Assembly (NCBI RefSeq): GCF_003369915.1
Contig: NC_046673.1
Span: 10,028,001 to 10,092,000 of the forward strand
Reading direction: 5' to 3'
From: Drosophila miranda
Lineage: Eukaryota > Arthropoda > Insecta > Diptera > Drosophilidae
DNA length: 64,000 bases
Made by a program: the position numbers and the translations under genes. Shown piece after piece: positions 1 to 11,279 of this stretch; the first letter of the stretch is position 1, and every line of letters begins with the position of its first letter. The notes under the pieces are model-generated. The model was given only the letters and a program-made list of their open reading frames with translations. It had not been told where the DNA came from and did no database searches.

Positions 1-1600
1 TCCCTTCACATTTGGCCAGGCTTAGAACTCTCTGGCCTCTGATCGTCCGTGGGGATACCCTGTATTGGCCGTGCCACTTCTGCTCCTGATTCCACACATA
101 ATTCTCCAGCCATCCATGCAGAATCCAATTAGTTTGGATCTTTTATTAGATATTCCTTCAATCCATTTTCAATCTTTGCATTTGTTTCTTTTATGCTTTG
201 GTTTTTTGATTTGATTTGCTAATTGGTCCATGGATTTCCGTATTTTAATCGGAAACTAAAACTGATTTTTGTTTTAGTTCCCTCTCTCTCTATTTCTCTC
301 CAGTTTGGTCCAGTTTCTAGTCTCTACATCAGACTTATTTTATTCTCTTTAATCTTTAATTTCTGTTGTTTATTTACTTTTTTTTTTTTTTTTTGTTCTT
401 GATTCCTCTCGATCTGAGGTGAAATTTTGCTTCATTCTTTGTTATATTTATGCTCTTTTTGTTTCATTTTATTTTTTTTTTATTTTTTTGATTTTTTTTC
501 CCCTTTATATTTTTAATAATATTTAATTTATTTATTTTATTGTTCCTTTTTGTTTTTTATTTTATTTATTTTTTATGTTTTTTTCCAATTATATTTTTTT
601 GTATATATATATTTTTAATTGTTTTTTTTGTTTGCTTTATGTTTTAGTTTTTTCTGCTTTATTTTAATTTAATTGTATTCTATTTCATTTTTTTCACTTT
701 TTTTGGTATTTTTTTTTTTATATTTTTATTTTTATTTTTTTTTAATGTTTTGCCACAATTGTTCTTTAGTTGTTTTTTTTTATAGTTGTTTATATCAACC
801 TACATATGCTGAATATTTCTTTAATTAAAATTTTTACTCTTAAATTTTTGTTTTAGTGTCAGTATTATAATAATATATACATACATATTTAGCTTGATTA
901 TTTATTGAGCACATGATATTTTAAGACGGATGCCTTAAAAAATGTTTTGTATTTGCACTTTTGTTTGAATCTTAGCAATGATAAATAATTTATTTATATT
1001 TTTTTGTGGATTTTAAGTTTTTAAGTTTTTTGTATGATATATTGGGTTTTAGAGGAAAAATTAAGAGTTTCCTAAACCTATATTTTATGTTGTTTCCATT
1101 CCGTAAGTTGAACTTTCCTTTTTGTTTATTTTATTTTAGATTTCTGTTTTATTTTCAAGAGCTTTTGGTTCATTTAATTCATTCCTTATTTTGTTAATTT
1201 CTTGATTCTTTATTCTATTCTTCGGTTCATTTACTCCAGTTTTTATTTCAAGTTGGTGGCTGATTCCAGTTTGATTCTTTGGGTTATATATTTCCATGAT
1301 TCATTCTATTGTTTTGTCCATGAATTAAATTTATTTAACTCTTTTTTGATTGTCTCGTTGGAGCACCCGTTAATTTGCACCCCATCCTATCCTCCAACCG
1401 CAGCTCCCAGCTGGAGGCGCGAACAGGGTATGCAGTGTTTATGGCACGGGCAGTACTACAGGCAGAGCTACAGGTACAGGTGGGTGGGGACGGCATTTGA
1501 TGGGAGTTTAACAGCGGCAGCAGCAACACCTAAAAAGGCCCCTCTGCCGTGGCGCCTGAGTCACTCCGTTGGGAGTGGGCTCCGGTCCCAGGGCCATGGC
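1..1600. other. T-rich non-coding tract, probably Flo2 intron
   Basis: No credible gene is visible. From about 120 to 1370 the plus strand is strongly biased to T, with many T runs of 6-19 bases and few compensating A runs, so the two strands differ sharply in composition. Short open frames here encode only F/L/Y-rich low-complexity peptide and are discarded. Because the first coding exon of Flo2 lies at 5461-5509 on the minus strand and the rest of that gene must lie left of the window, this stretch is most simply intronic. Confidence 0.6.
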
Positions 1601-1636
1601 TTAAAAGCAACACCCATCCCGCGGGTGCAGCTCATT
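1601..1636 (+). promoter_or_regulatory. Candidate TATA box and initiator for the GMC oxidoreductase gene
   Basis: A TTAAAAG element at 1601-1607 is followed about 30 bases later by TCATTT at 1632, a weak fly initiator-like sequence. The ATG lies at 1657. The spacing is that of a TATA/Inr promoter and would give a very short leader. This is pattern-based only. Confidence 0.35.
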
Positions 1637-1656
1637 TGAGTCCACCATTGGCCCAA

Positions 1657-3615
1657 ATGCAGTCCATCATGTGGAGTCCACAGTTCCGGCTGACCTGCTG
1701 CCTGCTTATGCCGCTGTTCCTGCTCAGTGGAGTCCAGACGAACGGCAATCAGAGGCTGCTGGACCAGCTGCAGCAGGTGGGACTGGTCAATCTGCTGGAG
1801 CAGGCCACGCGGCCGAATGGTAAGTGATCCCAGCCCAAGATCCCCGGGGATCTCCCTCGAATACATGTTAATTCTGCTGCTGCTTCAGTGCCCCAGGATC
1901 TGGCCACGTACGACTTCATTGTGATAGGAGCCGGGGCAGCTGGCTGCACGTTGGCCGCTCGACTCTCGGAGAATCCCAGCTGGAAAGTGGCCCTCCTCGA
2001 GGCGGGCGGCGTGGAGAACATTAGCCACTTGACGCCCGTCCTGGCCGGCTATCTGCAGCAGACGGCCTCCAACTGGGGCTACCACTCTGTGCCACAGCGC
2101 CTCTCCTGCCTGGGCATGAACAACCAGGAGTGCGCCCTGCCCCGGGGCAAGGTCTTGGGCGGCACCAGCTCCATCAACTACATGATCTACAATCGCGGCA
2201 ACAGGCGGGACTTCGATGGCTGGGCCTCCGCCGGCAATCCGGGCTGGAGCTACGCGGAGGTCCTTCCCTACTTCCTTCGCAGCGAGTCCGCCCAGCTGCA
2301 GGGCCTGGAGCAGTCGCCGTACCACAACCACAGCGGACCCCTCAGCGTCGAGGATGTGCGCTACCGCACCCAGCTGGTGCACGCCTTCGTGGAGGCCTCA
2401 GTGGAGGCGGGTCTGCCCCGCACCGACTACAACGGAGAGTCACAGCTGGGGGTCTCCTACGTCCAGGCCACCACCCGCAACGGCAGGCGACACAGCGCCT
2501 ACTCGGCGTACATCCAGCCAGTGAGGGACTACCGCAAGTCCAATCTGCACATCTACACCTTCTCGCAGGTGACGCGACTGCTCATCGATGCGGAGACCAA
2601 GTCCGCCTACGGCGTGGAGTTCCGCTACAATAGCAGGGCCTACACGTTTAAGGCTCGGAAGGAGGTCATCGTGTCGGCGGGGGCCTTCAACTCCCCCCAG
2701 CTGCTGATGCTGTCGGGCATCGGGCCGGCCGACAACCTCAAGGCCATTGGGGTGCCGCTGGTGCAGGCTCTGCCAGTGGGGAAGCGCCTCTACGATCACA
2801 TGTGCCACTTTGGGCCCACCTTCGTGACCAACACCACGGGCCAGACGACCTTCACGTCCCGAGTGACGGCCGCCGAGGTGCTGTCGTATCTGCTGGCGGG
2901 GAATCCGGCCACCAAGCTCAGCTCCATTGGCGGTGTGGAGGCCCTGGCCTTCCTGAAGACCGGCCGGTCGAACCTGCCCCAGGACTGGCCCGACATCGAG
3001 CTGATCATGGTGTTGGGGAGCCTGGCCAGCGACGAGGGAACGGCCCTCAAGCTGGGCGCAAACTTCAAGGACGAGATCTACGACAGGATGTACAGGCAGC
3101 TGGCCCAGGCCAGGCAGGATCACTTCACGCTCCTGGTGATGCAATTCCATCCGCAGAGCGTCGGCCGCCTGTGGCTGCGGGATCGCAATCCCTTGGGCTG
3201 GCCCAAAATCGATCCCAAGTACTTTGTGGCCGAGGAGGATGTGGAGTACATCCTCGATGGCATCAAGGAGGCCATTCGCATCTCCAAGATGCCCGCCCTC
3301 CAGTCGATTGGCGCCCGCCTCCTGGAACACCCTGTGCCTGGCTGCGAGTCCCTGGCCTTCGCCTCCGACGACTACTGGCGCTGCTCCATCCGCACCCTCT
3401 CGTACACGCTCCACCACCAGGTGGCCACCTGTCGCATGGGTCCCGCGAGCGATCCCACCGCCGTGGTCAGTCCCCAGCTGCGGGTCCACGGCATGAGGCG
3501 GCTGCGGGTGGTGGACACCAGCATCATTCCCGTGCCGCCGACGGCCCACACCAATGCGGCGGCCTTCATGATCGGGGAGAAGGCGGCGGACATGATACGC
3601 TCCGACTGGAGTTGA
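1657..3615 (+). CDS. GMC-family FAD oxidoreductase (glucose dehydrogenase-like), secreted
   Basis: Two coding exons, 1657-1819 and 1889-3615, are joined by a 69-bp GT-AG intron that splits a Val codon, giving about 629 residues, a normal length for insect GMC enzymes. The N-terminus has a hydrophobic signal segment ([12 protein letters not shown]). The FAD dinucleotide motif GAGAAG is near residue 67. GMC signature 1 ([15 protein letters not shown]) is near 142-156 and signature 2 ([15 protein letters not shown]) near 320-334. The C-terminal substrate domain ends with HHQVATC near 563 and AHTN near 607-610, the expected positions of the catalytic His and His/Asn pair. Known family role: flavin-dependent oxidation of alcohols or sugars; in flies a GMC cluster sits in an intron of flotillin-2 and has been linked to ecdysteroid oxidation and immunity. 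This gene is antisense to, and nested in, the Flo2 intron. The exact orthologue within the cluster cannot be named. Confidence 0.93.
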
Positions 3616-5138
3616 AGGGCAGTGTAGGAATAGATTCGATTCGAGGATGCGAGTTGGAAGGAGGTCGACTTGGAGAGTTAATTAAATGGAATTACCTTAA
3701 CGAGTCCGTCTGTCCTTCGAGACAGCCGGGGAGATGGTGGGGTAGGCGTAGGCCCTGGGGGTTGTGTTGCCTGGAGAGTGCATTAACCCAAGACCGCGAC
3801 CGCACAAGGGTTGAAAGCCGCTTTGGATGTGGCACAGGCCCGGGCGCAGCAGGCACGGGCACGGGCACAGGCACAGGCCCGGGCATCATCATCAACAGCA
3901 ACAACAGGGGGTGGTTTGACTCGGAAGCTGTCTGTGCCTGTGCTTAGATGGAGAAGGGGAGGGTGGGTGGGATGCAGTGTCATCAGGGTTGTGGGCATAC
4001 AAGTGGTTATCAGTGTTCTTGCTTATCGCTTCCTTTTTCCTTCTTGTTGTGTGAAACATTCAATATCCCCCCCCACAGGAGGCAAAAGCTTTCCAGTCCC
4101 CAGAGCTGCAGAGCACCGCAGTGTGACCGTAGTCGTTTCATCCAAGCTTTTAGTATTAAAATTTTATATTTTATGGCATTTCCAATTATAACATTTTATA
4201 ATATGGAAACTGAAGAAGACTAAGAAATATTAAAGCATATTAAAAAGTAGATCCATAATATATAAGTGTTCCCGCAACCCACATAATAAACAAATACAAC
4301 TTATTGAATATAGTGAATGCCGCAATTTTGCGGATTTATCTGAAACCCAATATTGCATTTTTCGGTATTTTTTGGGAATTTCATCGTATGCCCGTGTTGC
4401 AATGGGACACTTGTACAGTAAATCCACGCTATTCGCATTATTTTACGAATGTGTTCGAGTGGCACAGGGAAACATTGATTAAATGACTTCAATATTTCAA
4501 TATTCAAATACATACGGGCTTTTGCGTGGAAATCTCAACCCTGGCAAACAAATCTAAAGTCAATATAAACACATTTCCATGTCCTTTTGTACCGATATTA
4601 TTTTTCAATCTATCCAATTGACATATAATTTCATTAACTTAATCTGAAAACCTATTAAAATAAGCAAAAGCACGCTTTTTCGGTATTTTTTAGTATTTTT
4701 ATGGTCATGTTTTCCTTTAGTATTTTCTCCTATAAGAAAGAACATGTTTCCTTAAAGTCTATTGAATTATCTAAAAAAAATACCAGAAAATGTTCTCAGT
4801 ACCGCTAAAAGGTATATTTTGTAAGTTTTAAATTCAATACAAAAAAAAAACTACAAATCAAAGCCATTTTAAAAAAGCATCAATGCACATTTGGAAGAAA
4901 TTAGCATCAATATATTGCCCCAACTTTCGCTGAAATCCGCGTTGGAATTGATCGCCGCGAAAACCATTTATATTTGTGCCCCATGCGAAAGCATTGGTTT
5001 GCCCAAAAAAGGTACCTGAGGTTCTTTATAAATGGAAAAGAAACCGTCTTATTTTGACCTTTTTACCACTTGCAACGTGTACGATTTGTCCTGACATCAT
5101 GGCAATACCCATATGCATATTTAGCCAGCGGCAGACTG

Positions 5139-5149
5139 TGGTCACACTG
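5139..5149 (+). promoter_or_regulatory. Motif 1 core-promoter element, orphan
   Basis: TGGTCACACTG matches the Drosophila Motif 1 consensus YGGTCACACTR. No plus-strand gene follows it convincingly, so it is either a relic of a promoter or a chance match inside the Flo2 intron. Confidence 0.4.
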
Positions 5150-5280
5150 GCCAGTCAGCTGTTGGCAGCTTTTTATATGGAAAATGCATCTCAAAGAACA
5201 CTACGAAAATGTTATATTATATTCTATATCGAAAAAGAAATTCCCACTGGCATCCAGCCCTGGCTTCAATTATACGACCC

Positions 5281-5324
5281 TGTCGCTCTGTCGCCCTGCC
5301 GCCCTGTCGCCCTGTCGCCCTGTC
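5281..5324. repeat. 8-bp minisatellite, about 5.5 copies
   Basis: The unit TGTCGCCC is repeated five and a half times with two single-base variants. It creates low-complexity reading frames on both strands but no gene. Confidence 0.85.
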
Positions 5325-5460
5325 AACATGCGGTTTTCTAATTGCAACGTTTGAAAATAAGTCAACAGGCGGCTGTAACCCCCAGAAAGGGGCGGTGCTG
5401 CTGCAATGAGGGCTGAACGGATACTCGTAGAAGAATGGGGAGTTGAGGGGGAGAACTTAC

Positions 5461-5509
5461 CTGAAACAATTAACGCCTCATTCGGACCCGTTGTGTGTAT
5501 GTTTCCCAT
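5461..5509 (-). CDS. Flotillin-2, first coding exon (partial gene)
   Basis: On the minus strand an ATG at 5509 opens a 49-base coding segment reading MGNIHTTGPNEALIVSG, which matches the conserved N-terminus of flotillin-2 (Gly2 for myristoylation, then the start of the PHB domain). It ends at a strong donor, GTAAGT at 5460-5455, in phase 1. The remaining exons must lie beyond the left edge, so the intron is at least 5.4 kb and contains the GMC gene on the opposite strand. This fits the melanogaster arrangement, where the GMC cluster is nested in a Flo2 intron. Flotillin-2 is a membrane scaffold protein of plasma-membrane microdomains. Only this exon is present. Confidence 0.85.
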
Positions 5510-7405
5510 GGTGGATGGATGGTTGGGTGGTGTACTATTTTTTTGCTGTTCGATTTTTATATCCAAAAAGCTCCTCTCTGCACTGCTCTCGAAAAGTTCT
5601 CTTTCTCCTGTTCTAAACGGAGAAACAACAACAACAATAGTCGTAGAAACAAAAAAAGTAAACGAAACTTCGGTAGCCGAAGTTCTAGATGCACTTCCAG
5701 ACAAAACACTTGGCCCTTTATGGTATTGTTTATTTTCCGATCTGGTCTGTGATATTGTCACTTTCCCTGTTCGCACTCTCTATATCCCTATTGTTATGCT
5801 TCTAATTTTGTACTATCTATAAGTTGTAGCTGCTCTATGGAATGTTTGGATGAACAATCCAATGGATGATCGGGTATACCTAAACTTTAGAGGGTAGCAA
5901 AGTGGTTTGCCGAACGCAAAGGATCGCCGCCAGGGTATTTTATAGGGAGCTTTTTGTGACGCGGCCCGAAAGTATGCTACACTGTTTCTCTCCCCGAATG
6001 TTTTTATTGTTGCTTTTCTGTCTGTGTTTGTTCTTTCTTCTCTTCTGTTTTTTTTTCATCTTTAATCGTATTTGTATATCTCTGACTGTAGAAGCTTTCT
6101 GCTTTTGGGGCGGCGGCGTCTCCAGCAACTTGCTTAGCATAAAATATACATACGTATATGCACATATGCACATGTACACACACTGACGATCAGATGAAAT
6201 GCGCAAAATGGAATTGAATTAATATAAAAACAATCGTCAGTTTTCAATCACACGTAGGAATCCCCGCTGCGGGGTGCCACTTGATAAACTTTGCGCGTGA
6301 TTTGCTTTTATTGTTAATAAAGATGCATGTACATGTGTATATATTTTTATCAAAGTTCAAATAAAATTAATGCGAATTGCTGGGCAGAAAATAGAACAGC
6401 TCAACCGTTGGTGAGGGCGGGGGAGGGGTGGGTTTGTAGCCGGAGCAGGGCCGGGGCCGGGGCGGCACATGACGTAAACGTTGAAAGTGAATTGGGCGCG
6501 GGCAAGTTATATTCAATGTAAGGTGGGGTAGGGCCATCCAAAAACAAATGACATTGCGTGCCAGAATTCGACGAGAGCCAAAAGAACCTATGCGTGTGTG
6601 TAGCACCACACTAATGCATTCATGTACATATGTGTGCACCCATGGGGGGCCAATGCCTAACCTCGTACTCCATATTCCTTGGGGGAGGCTTGGGCTAGCC
6701 GAACGAGAAATATAGCGAGATGGAGAGAGAGAGAGAGTATATGTGGGAGAGTGTCTGTTTGCGGGGAGAGTGTCTTATCAATGAGCTCATCATTGCCTGG
6801 TCTGCCCCTGCACCACTCACCAGAGTATACAAAAAATTGAGATTAGAACAAAAAGATAGAAAAAACCGAATCAGAAGAGAGACCAAAACACGAAACACTC
6901 ACACACACTGAGACAATAATTTAACCCTTAGTAAATAATTCTGATTGGGGGTTGCTCTGCCGCTGCGGGGTCTCGTCGGAGGTAAACAATGTTTTGTTAT
7001 CGCGACCTGCTGCTGCTGTTGCTGTACCGCCCGCCGCCCCACTGTAACCCTCTCCTACAATATATATGTATATCCCCGATTCCGACTATAACCATAGGAT
7101 TTATCACAATTAGTAGGGGAGAGACCCGGCTCGAAAAAGAATCGCGCGCGTAGGGGAAACAGCATCCCACAGGCGGCTGCATTTGTTTCGATTCCATTTT
7201 CACTCACAGAACAGCAAGAAAAATATATTAAAAAAACATGGGCCTGGAAACAAACGCGCACAAGTTTTATTGATCAAAGAATCGGTGCTAATTGATTGTT
7301 CTTTTATTAATTAATATTAATTTTGTCGTGCAAAATTTACCGCACAAAACTCGCACAAACTCCGTAAACAGTGTAAACTTATCGATTAAATATTAAATAT
7401 GGAGA

Positions 7406-7493
7406 AACATCGATGTTAACATCGATGTTAACACCGATGTCATCGATGTTTGGTGTAAGTAGACATCTATGTTTTCTCTCAAACATCGATGTT
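7406..7493. repeat. Cluster of AACATCGATGTT palindromes (first cluster)
   Basis: Three head-to-tail 12-bp units with a partial fourth run from 7406 to 7450: AACATCGATGTT, the same again, AACACCGATGTC, then CATCGATGTT. A diverged copy follows near 7461 and another perfect one at 7482-7493. Each unit is its own reverse complement and contains ATCGAT, the core of the DRE/BEAF-32 type site. No gene starts within several hundred bases. Confidence 0.85.
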
Positions 7494-8234
7494 TTTCGAT
7501 TTTACACTAGAAGCACTTGTAGGTTATTTACTCTATTATTAATGTATTTGATATAGAGATGAAATTAGCTTAAAGTATTTGCTCACAGGATTTATTTCTA
7601 CCCCTTTTCGCTCAGCCACAGTTATCACTCCACTATTAATAAGTGGAACAAGATATATTCGGAAAATCGAAAATTGCAACTAACTTTTTGCCAACTAGGC
7701 TCCTATGCTTATCCTTTTTTAAAAAAAAACTTAGTCCAAAACTCAATAACTGAACCTAGTGTAAAAAGAAAATTTATTATTAATATATGTAATTTTTTAA
7801 TCTTTACAAAAATTTTAAATATACACTTTGGTATGCAATGACTGCATGTTTCAGGTGGCGATGCAATTTCTACACCATCAAGTGGCCCGTGTGACACCAG
7901 CAAAAGGCTGTTAAGCGCGGATCCCAGGCAAAACGCAGCCCTTCCCCGGCCAACCGATAGCTTATATTATATTATAGATAGCTAATAGATTAATATTCGC
8001 GGAAAATTAGATTTAAACTTACTAAAAGAACAAAGCATGCATTTAAAATACATACATATACAATTACTAAATACAGGAAAGGTACGTAAGTATTAGTAAT
8101 TTGATAAGATAATGGGAATTGGTGTTGGATATAATGTGTTAGAGGGAACTTTAGTCCGAGCGTAAGACCTTAAATGGATAATGCAGGGATAACGTTATCT
8201 AGTTTCTAGGGGGCATAGAATTAGAAAATTTGAA

Positions 8235-8305
8235 AAACATCGATGGAACATCGATGATTTGCTCCCAAAACATCGCAAACATCGATGTCCGCAACCATCG
8301 ATATT
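8235..8305. repeat. Second cluster of ATCGAT palindromes
   Basis: Two AACATCGATG units lie side by side from 8235 to about 8256. Further copies, ACATCG near 8269, AACATCGATGT near 8278 and CCATCGATAT near 8294, follow within 71 bases. The cluster resembles the one at 7406-7493 about 740 bp away, so the two could be the ends of one dispersed element or independent factor-binding arrays. Confidence 0.75.
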
Positions 8306-9049
8306 TCTCCAATCCAGCTACAGAACTACACGGTAACTTCACACTTGCTACATAATGGGTGGAAGAAGAGGATATGGACAAGAGAAAAAGGGAAAAAGGG
8401 CCTAATTTATCGATTTCAGTGAGGTAAGGTTTGTACGAACCTTGCAATTTTCCCTGGCTGTTTTTGCCTGTTGTCCATACCTTTAGCCATTCAAAATGAC
8501 GACTCATTTTTTCGTTGAACAATTTTTTGATATATATTGATGCATATAGAAATATATTTTTAGGGTATTTGTTGTTTGCAATAGCAACGATATTTTTGTG
8601 CGATAGGCGGAACTTCTCAGAGTTTTGTGGAAAATCGTACGCTTTATAATTTACTGAAAAATTATATTAATTATATTAAATGAACCTAAATTGCCTGCTT
8701 AATATCTTGCAATGTTATGTATAGGCTTGAAAACAAAAATACTGTCCCTATCGATACTTTTGATGATTCAGTCTTAAATCAGCAGCTTGAAGGAAGTGAT
8801 AATTAGATTGACTAACTAGGCCAACGAATTAAAGCGTTTTTGATTCTTTGGAAACGAAAGGGCTATCCCAAAACAAGCCCCTGAATATCCTAATCCGTAA
8901 ATCAAATCAAGTTCGATAGAAAAAGACAAAATATCGTAACATTGCATGCGATGCGATCGAAGTAGTTTGTCAAATTCACATCGCTACCTTCATTGACTAC
9001 ATTGTTGTTGTTTTAAATTAGATAAGTCGGTGGAAATAAATTTAATAAA

Positions 9050-9627
9050 ATGAACAGAATTTGCCAAACTTTGTTGCGTCAGAGCTACGCGCGTGCTCCG
9101 CTAACCAGCAACCATGTAGCGGCCACAGCAACACGTTCCACCCGCTGGTACAGCGCCGATGCTTCCCCACCGGCCTCTGCGGCCGATGTTGTGGACAAAT
9201 CCACGCTCGAAAAACTGGTGCGCACCAACAAGGTGGTCGTCTTCATGAAGGGAAATCCCCAGGCACCCCGCTGCGGCTTCAGCAACGCCGTAGTGCAGAT
9301 CATGCGAATGCATGGCGTACAGTACGACGCTCACGATGTCCTCCAGAACGAGGCCCTGCGTCAAGGTGAGTTGCAGCATATTAAAATTCTAGTTTGAACT
9401 GTTACACTCAAGCAAATCTTCTTATAGGCGTCAAGGAGTTCACTGACTGGCCCACCATCCCCCAGGTGTTCATCGATGGGGAGTTCGTTGGCGGCTGTGA
9501 CATCTTGATGCAATTGCATCAAAGCGGCGATCTGATTGAGGAACTGAAGAAGGTCGGCATTATCTCCGAGCTGCTGAAGGCCGAGGAGGCCAAGCAGGAG
9601 CCCAATACGGAGGAAAAGAAAAAGTAG
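9050..9627 (+). CDS. Mitochondrial monothiol glutaredoxin Grx5
   Basis: Exons 9050-9365 and 9428-9627 join across a 62-bp GT-AG intron that splits a Gly codon, giving 171 residues. The N-terminal 45 or so residues are basic and rich in Ser, Ala and Arg with no acids, as in a mitochondrial presequence. The monothiol active site CGFS is at residues 75-78. The glutathione-binding TIPQVF segment is near 115-120 and GGCD near 126-129. The C-terminus is charged (EEKKK). Known family role: this class transfers [2Fe-2S] clusters from the ISC scaffold to acceptor proteins. ATTAAA at 9690 is the likely poly(A) signal. The next gene downstream is convergent, with only 116 bp between the stop codons. Confidence 0.95.
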
Positions 9628-9743
9628 TAGGCGCCAGATCAAAACCCTCTACACCTCCCCACAATCCTAATTATTAGCAATTGTTTATTATTAAATGTTT
9701 AACTGATACAGAAACTTATGTTGTCCATGATTTTGATGGGCTA

Positions 9744-10106
9744 TCATCTATGACCACCTGGTCGTTGCCGCTGCTCGTCTATGTGCTGCAGGGCGGCCAG
9801 GATCTGGCCGTGGACACCGTGCGTCAGTTCGCTCACCTGAAAGATCTCGCAACATTGTCGCTGGTACTCGTCATTTGTCATATTTCCCACAATCTGCATG
9901 AGATTGTCCGCTATGGAGAGGCGCAACATATCGTCGGACGGCATGGGGGGGCCCAGGCGACGTGGACGCCGAGGGGGTATGGTCGTTTCTAGTAGGTCAT
10001 CCGTCAGCTGTTGCGATTGCTGATGCGAGAGCAGTTCAGTCTGGGTCTCTACCTGCGGCTGTGGCTTCGAATCCGTTTCCAACTGCGGCTTCCCCTTGGT
10101 GTCCAT
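9744..10106 (-). CDS. Uncharacterised small protein, 120 residues
   Basis: A single uninterrupted frame starts at ATG 10106. Its GC-rich, codon-like composition stands out from the AT-rich flanks. The first 45 residues are polar and Gln/Pro-rich (KPQLETDSKPQPQ). A short proline/arginine stretch (IPPRRPRRLGPP) follows. The last 65 residues look helical and amphipathic (MLRLSIADNLMQIVGNM, then QCCEIFQVSEL and ILAALQHIDEQRQ), suggesting a small helical adaptor or complex subunit. There is no signal peptide, membrane segment or zinc motif. I do not recognise the family. The gene is convergent with Grx5 and in the same orientation as the myotubularin-like gene. Confidence 0.65.
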   Translation of the reverse strand: MDTKGKPQLETDSKPQPQVETQTELLSHQQSQQLTDDLLETTIPPRRPRRLGPPMPSDDMLRLSIADNLMQIVGNMTNDEYQRQCCEIFQVSELTHGVHGQILAALQHIDEQRQRPGGHR

Positions 10107-11279
10107 CCTGTGACGAACCCTCCACTTACCACTTATCTTTATTTAATCAACGTTTAGGAAATTCCTTTATATGTTCATGCCATGCAAAATGTAACTGTTA
10201 ATGAACTTAGTCAAGAGTCTATCGAAGATCAATCGACTATCGACATCGGGGGTCGTGCTTTAACCCTTGTGTGTGTTCGGGAAGAAATGACAGCCCCCAC
10301 CATCATTTGGAATTTGGATTCCTATACTTTAGCATTGAATCGATCGAAAGCGGCCATCAAGGTCATTAATCATTAATTGGCAAGTATATTTATTTTCTTT
10401 TTCAGCTATTATTCCAGAAAAAAATATTTTAATTAAGAAGCGCTAGACATAAAAAAAAATAATTAACAGAAAATGATGGAAATATTTACCTATGTACATA
10501 AATACATATATTTGTTTAACTATTTAATTAGTCCACCAAGATCTTTTGAATCTATATCGCATAATGTTACCAAATGTGATAATATAAAAGCAATTTGAAT
10601 TTCGTTCTGAGTTCAAAGTAATTTTCAAAATATTAAAAAATATACTGGTAGATTTGATTATTTTTAGATCTGCTTTAATTTAAATAATAAAAAACGAATT
10701 GAAAGAAAAACCTTTTTAAATTTTTGATTTATTTTAAATATACATATATTTAATCGATATTTAGTTACATACAATATAATACATATTGATTTAGTTGGTG
10801 TTTTGTTTTGTTTTGTTTTGTTTCTCTCTTGTCGTATTGTTTTATGTCGATTGCTTGTCGTTTGTTATATGGTATTGAACTCCCTATAACGTATGCCGCC
10901 ATATAGCCACTGCGTGCTGCTTGTTGCTGGTTGTGTGTGGTGTGCGGAACGTAGGAAGTAATAATAGTAATAATAATAAAAAAAACTTATGCGATAACTT
11001 GCTTATTAGTTAACAATAATCAAATTTGTTAAAAGCGATATGCCATATGTAAAAAAGTTAGTTTCTTGTTAGTGTTTTTTGTGTTTAATACTTCGAAAGT
11101 TCAGCTTTAAAAGTAAACAGCGGATTGGAACAATGTATACATCTGGGGGATGGGGGTGGTTATATGGGATGTGGATCCGATCCAAAGTCTGCCGACAAGT
11201 GCGGCTGCGTCTGCTGTTGCGATTGTGCGTGACTGGAGGAATATGGTACGGGTGCCCGCACAAGGGTTAAGCACACGGC
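10107..11279. other. AT-rich intergenic region with the 3' UTR of the MTMR10-like gene
   Basis: Nothing coding is supported. The right part (about 10.7-11.28 kb) is probably the 3' UTR of the minus-strand myotubularin gene. A (TTTTG)n tract lies near 10801-10820. A 64-codon frame at 10182-10376 has no recognisable features and is treated as chance. Confidence 0.55.

Larger units (their letters stand above)
3616..5460. other. Flo2 intronic stretch with scattered core-promoter motifs
   Basis: The 3' end of the GMC gene is probably served by ATTAAA at 3681. After it there is no coding gene. The stretch holds Motif 1 in minus orientation (4119-4129), Motif 6 (4361-4372 and 4679-4690), Motif 1 in plus orientation (5139-5149) and an 8-bp minisatellite (5281-5324). 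The rest is AT-rich with nothing recognised. Confidence 0.6.
5510..9049. other. Gene-poor upstream region of Flo2 and Grx5
   Basis: No coding gene is supported. The first part probably holds the Flo2 leader and promoter. Two clusters of an ATCGAT palindrome (7406-7493 and 8235-8305) are annotated separately. An 11-bp perfect inverted repeat (TTTTACACTAG at 7500-7510, complement at 7756-7766) lies between them. The final 100 bases before 9050 are the likely Grx5 leader. Open frames here are short, low in complexity or rich in G/P runs. Confidence 0.55.

Noticed and set aside
2440-3549. 369-codon minus-strand frame antisense to the GMC gene
   Set aside because: It is a shadow of GC-rich third positions in the GMC exon.
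5406-5822. 138-codon plus-strand frame over the Flo2 exon
   Set aside because: It overlaps the Flo2 first exon on the other strand and contains translated simple repeats. No family features.
7500-7766. Possible MITE bounded by an 11-bp inverted repeat
   Set aside because: Only 11 bases match, no target duplication was seen and the interior has no known repeat, so chance is likely.
10182-10376. 64-codon plus-strand frame between the small protein and MTMR10
   Set aside because: Short, in AT-rich DNA, with no signal, domain or splice context.
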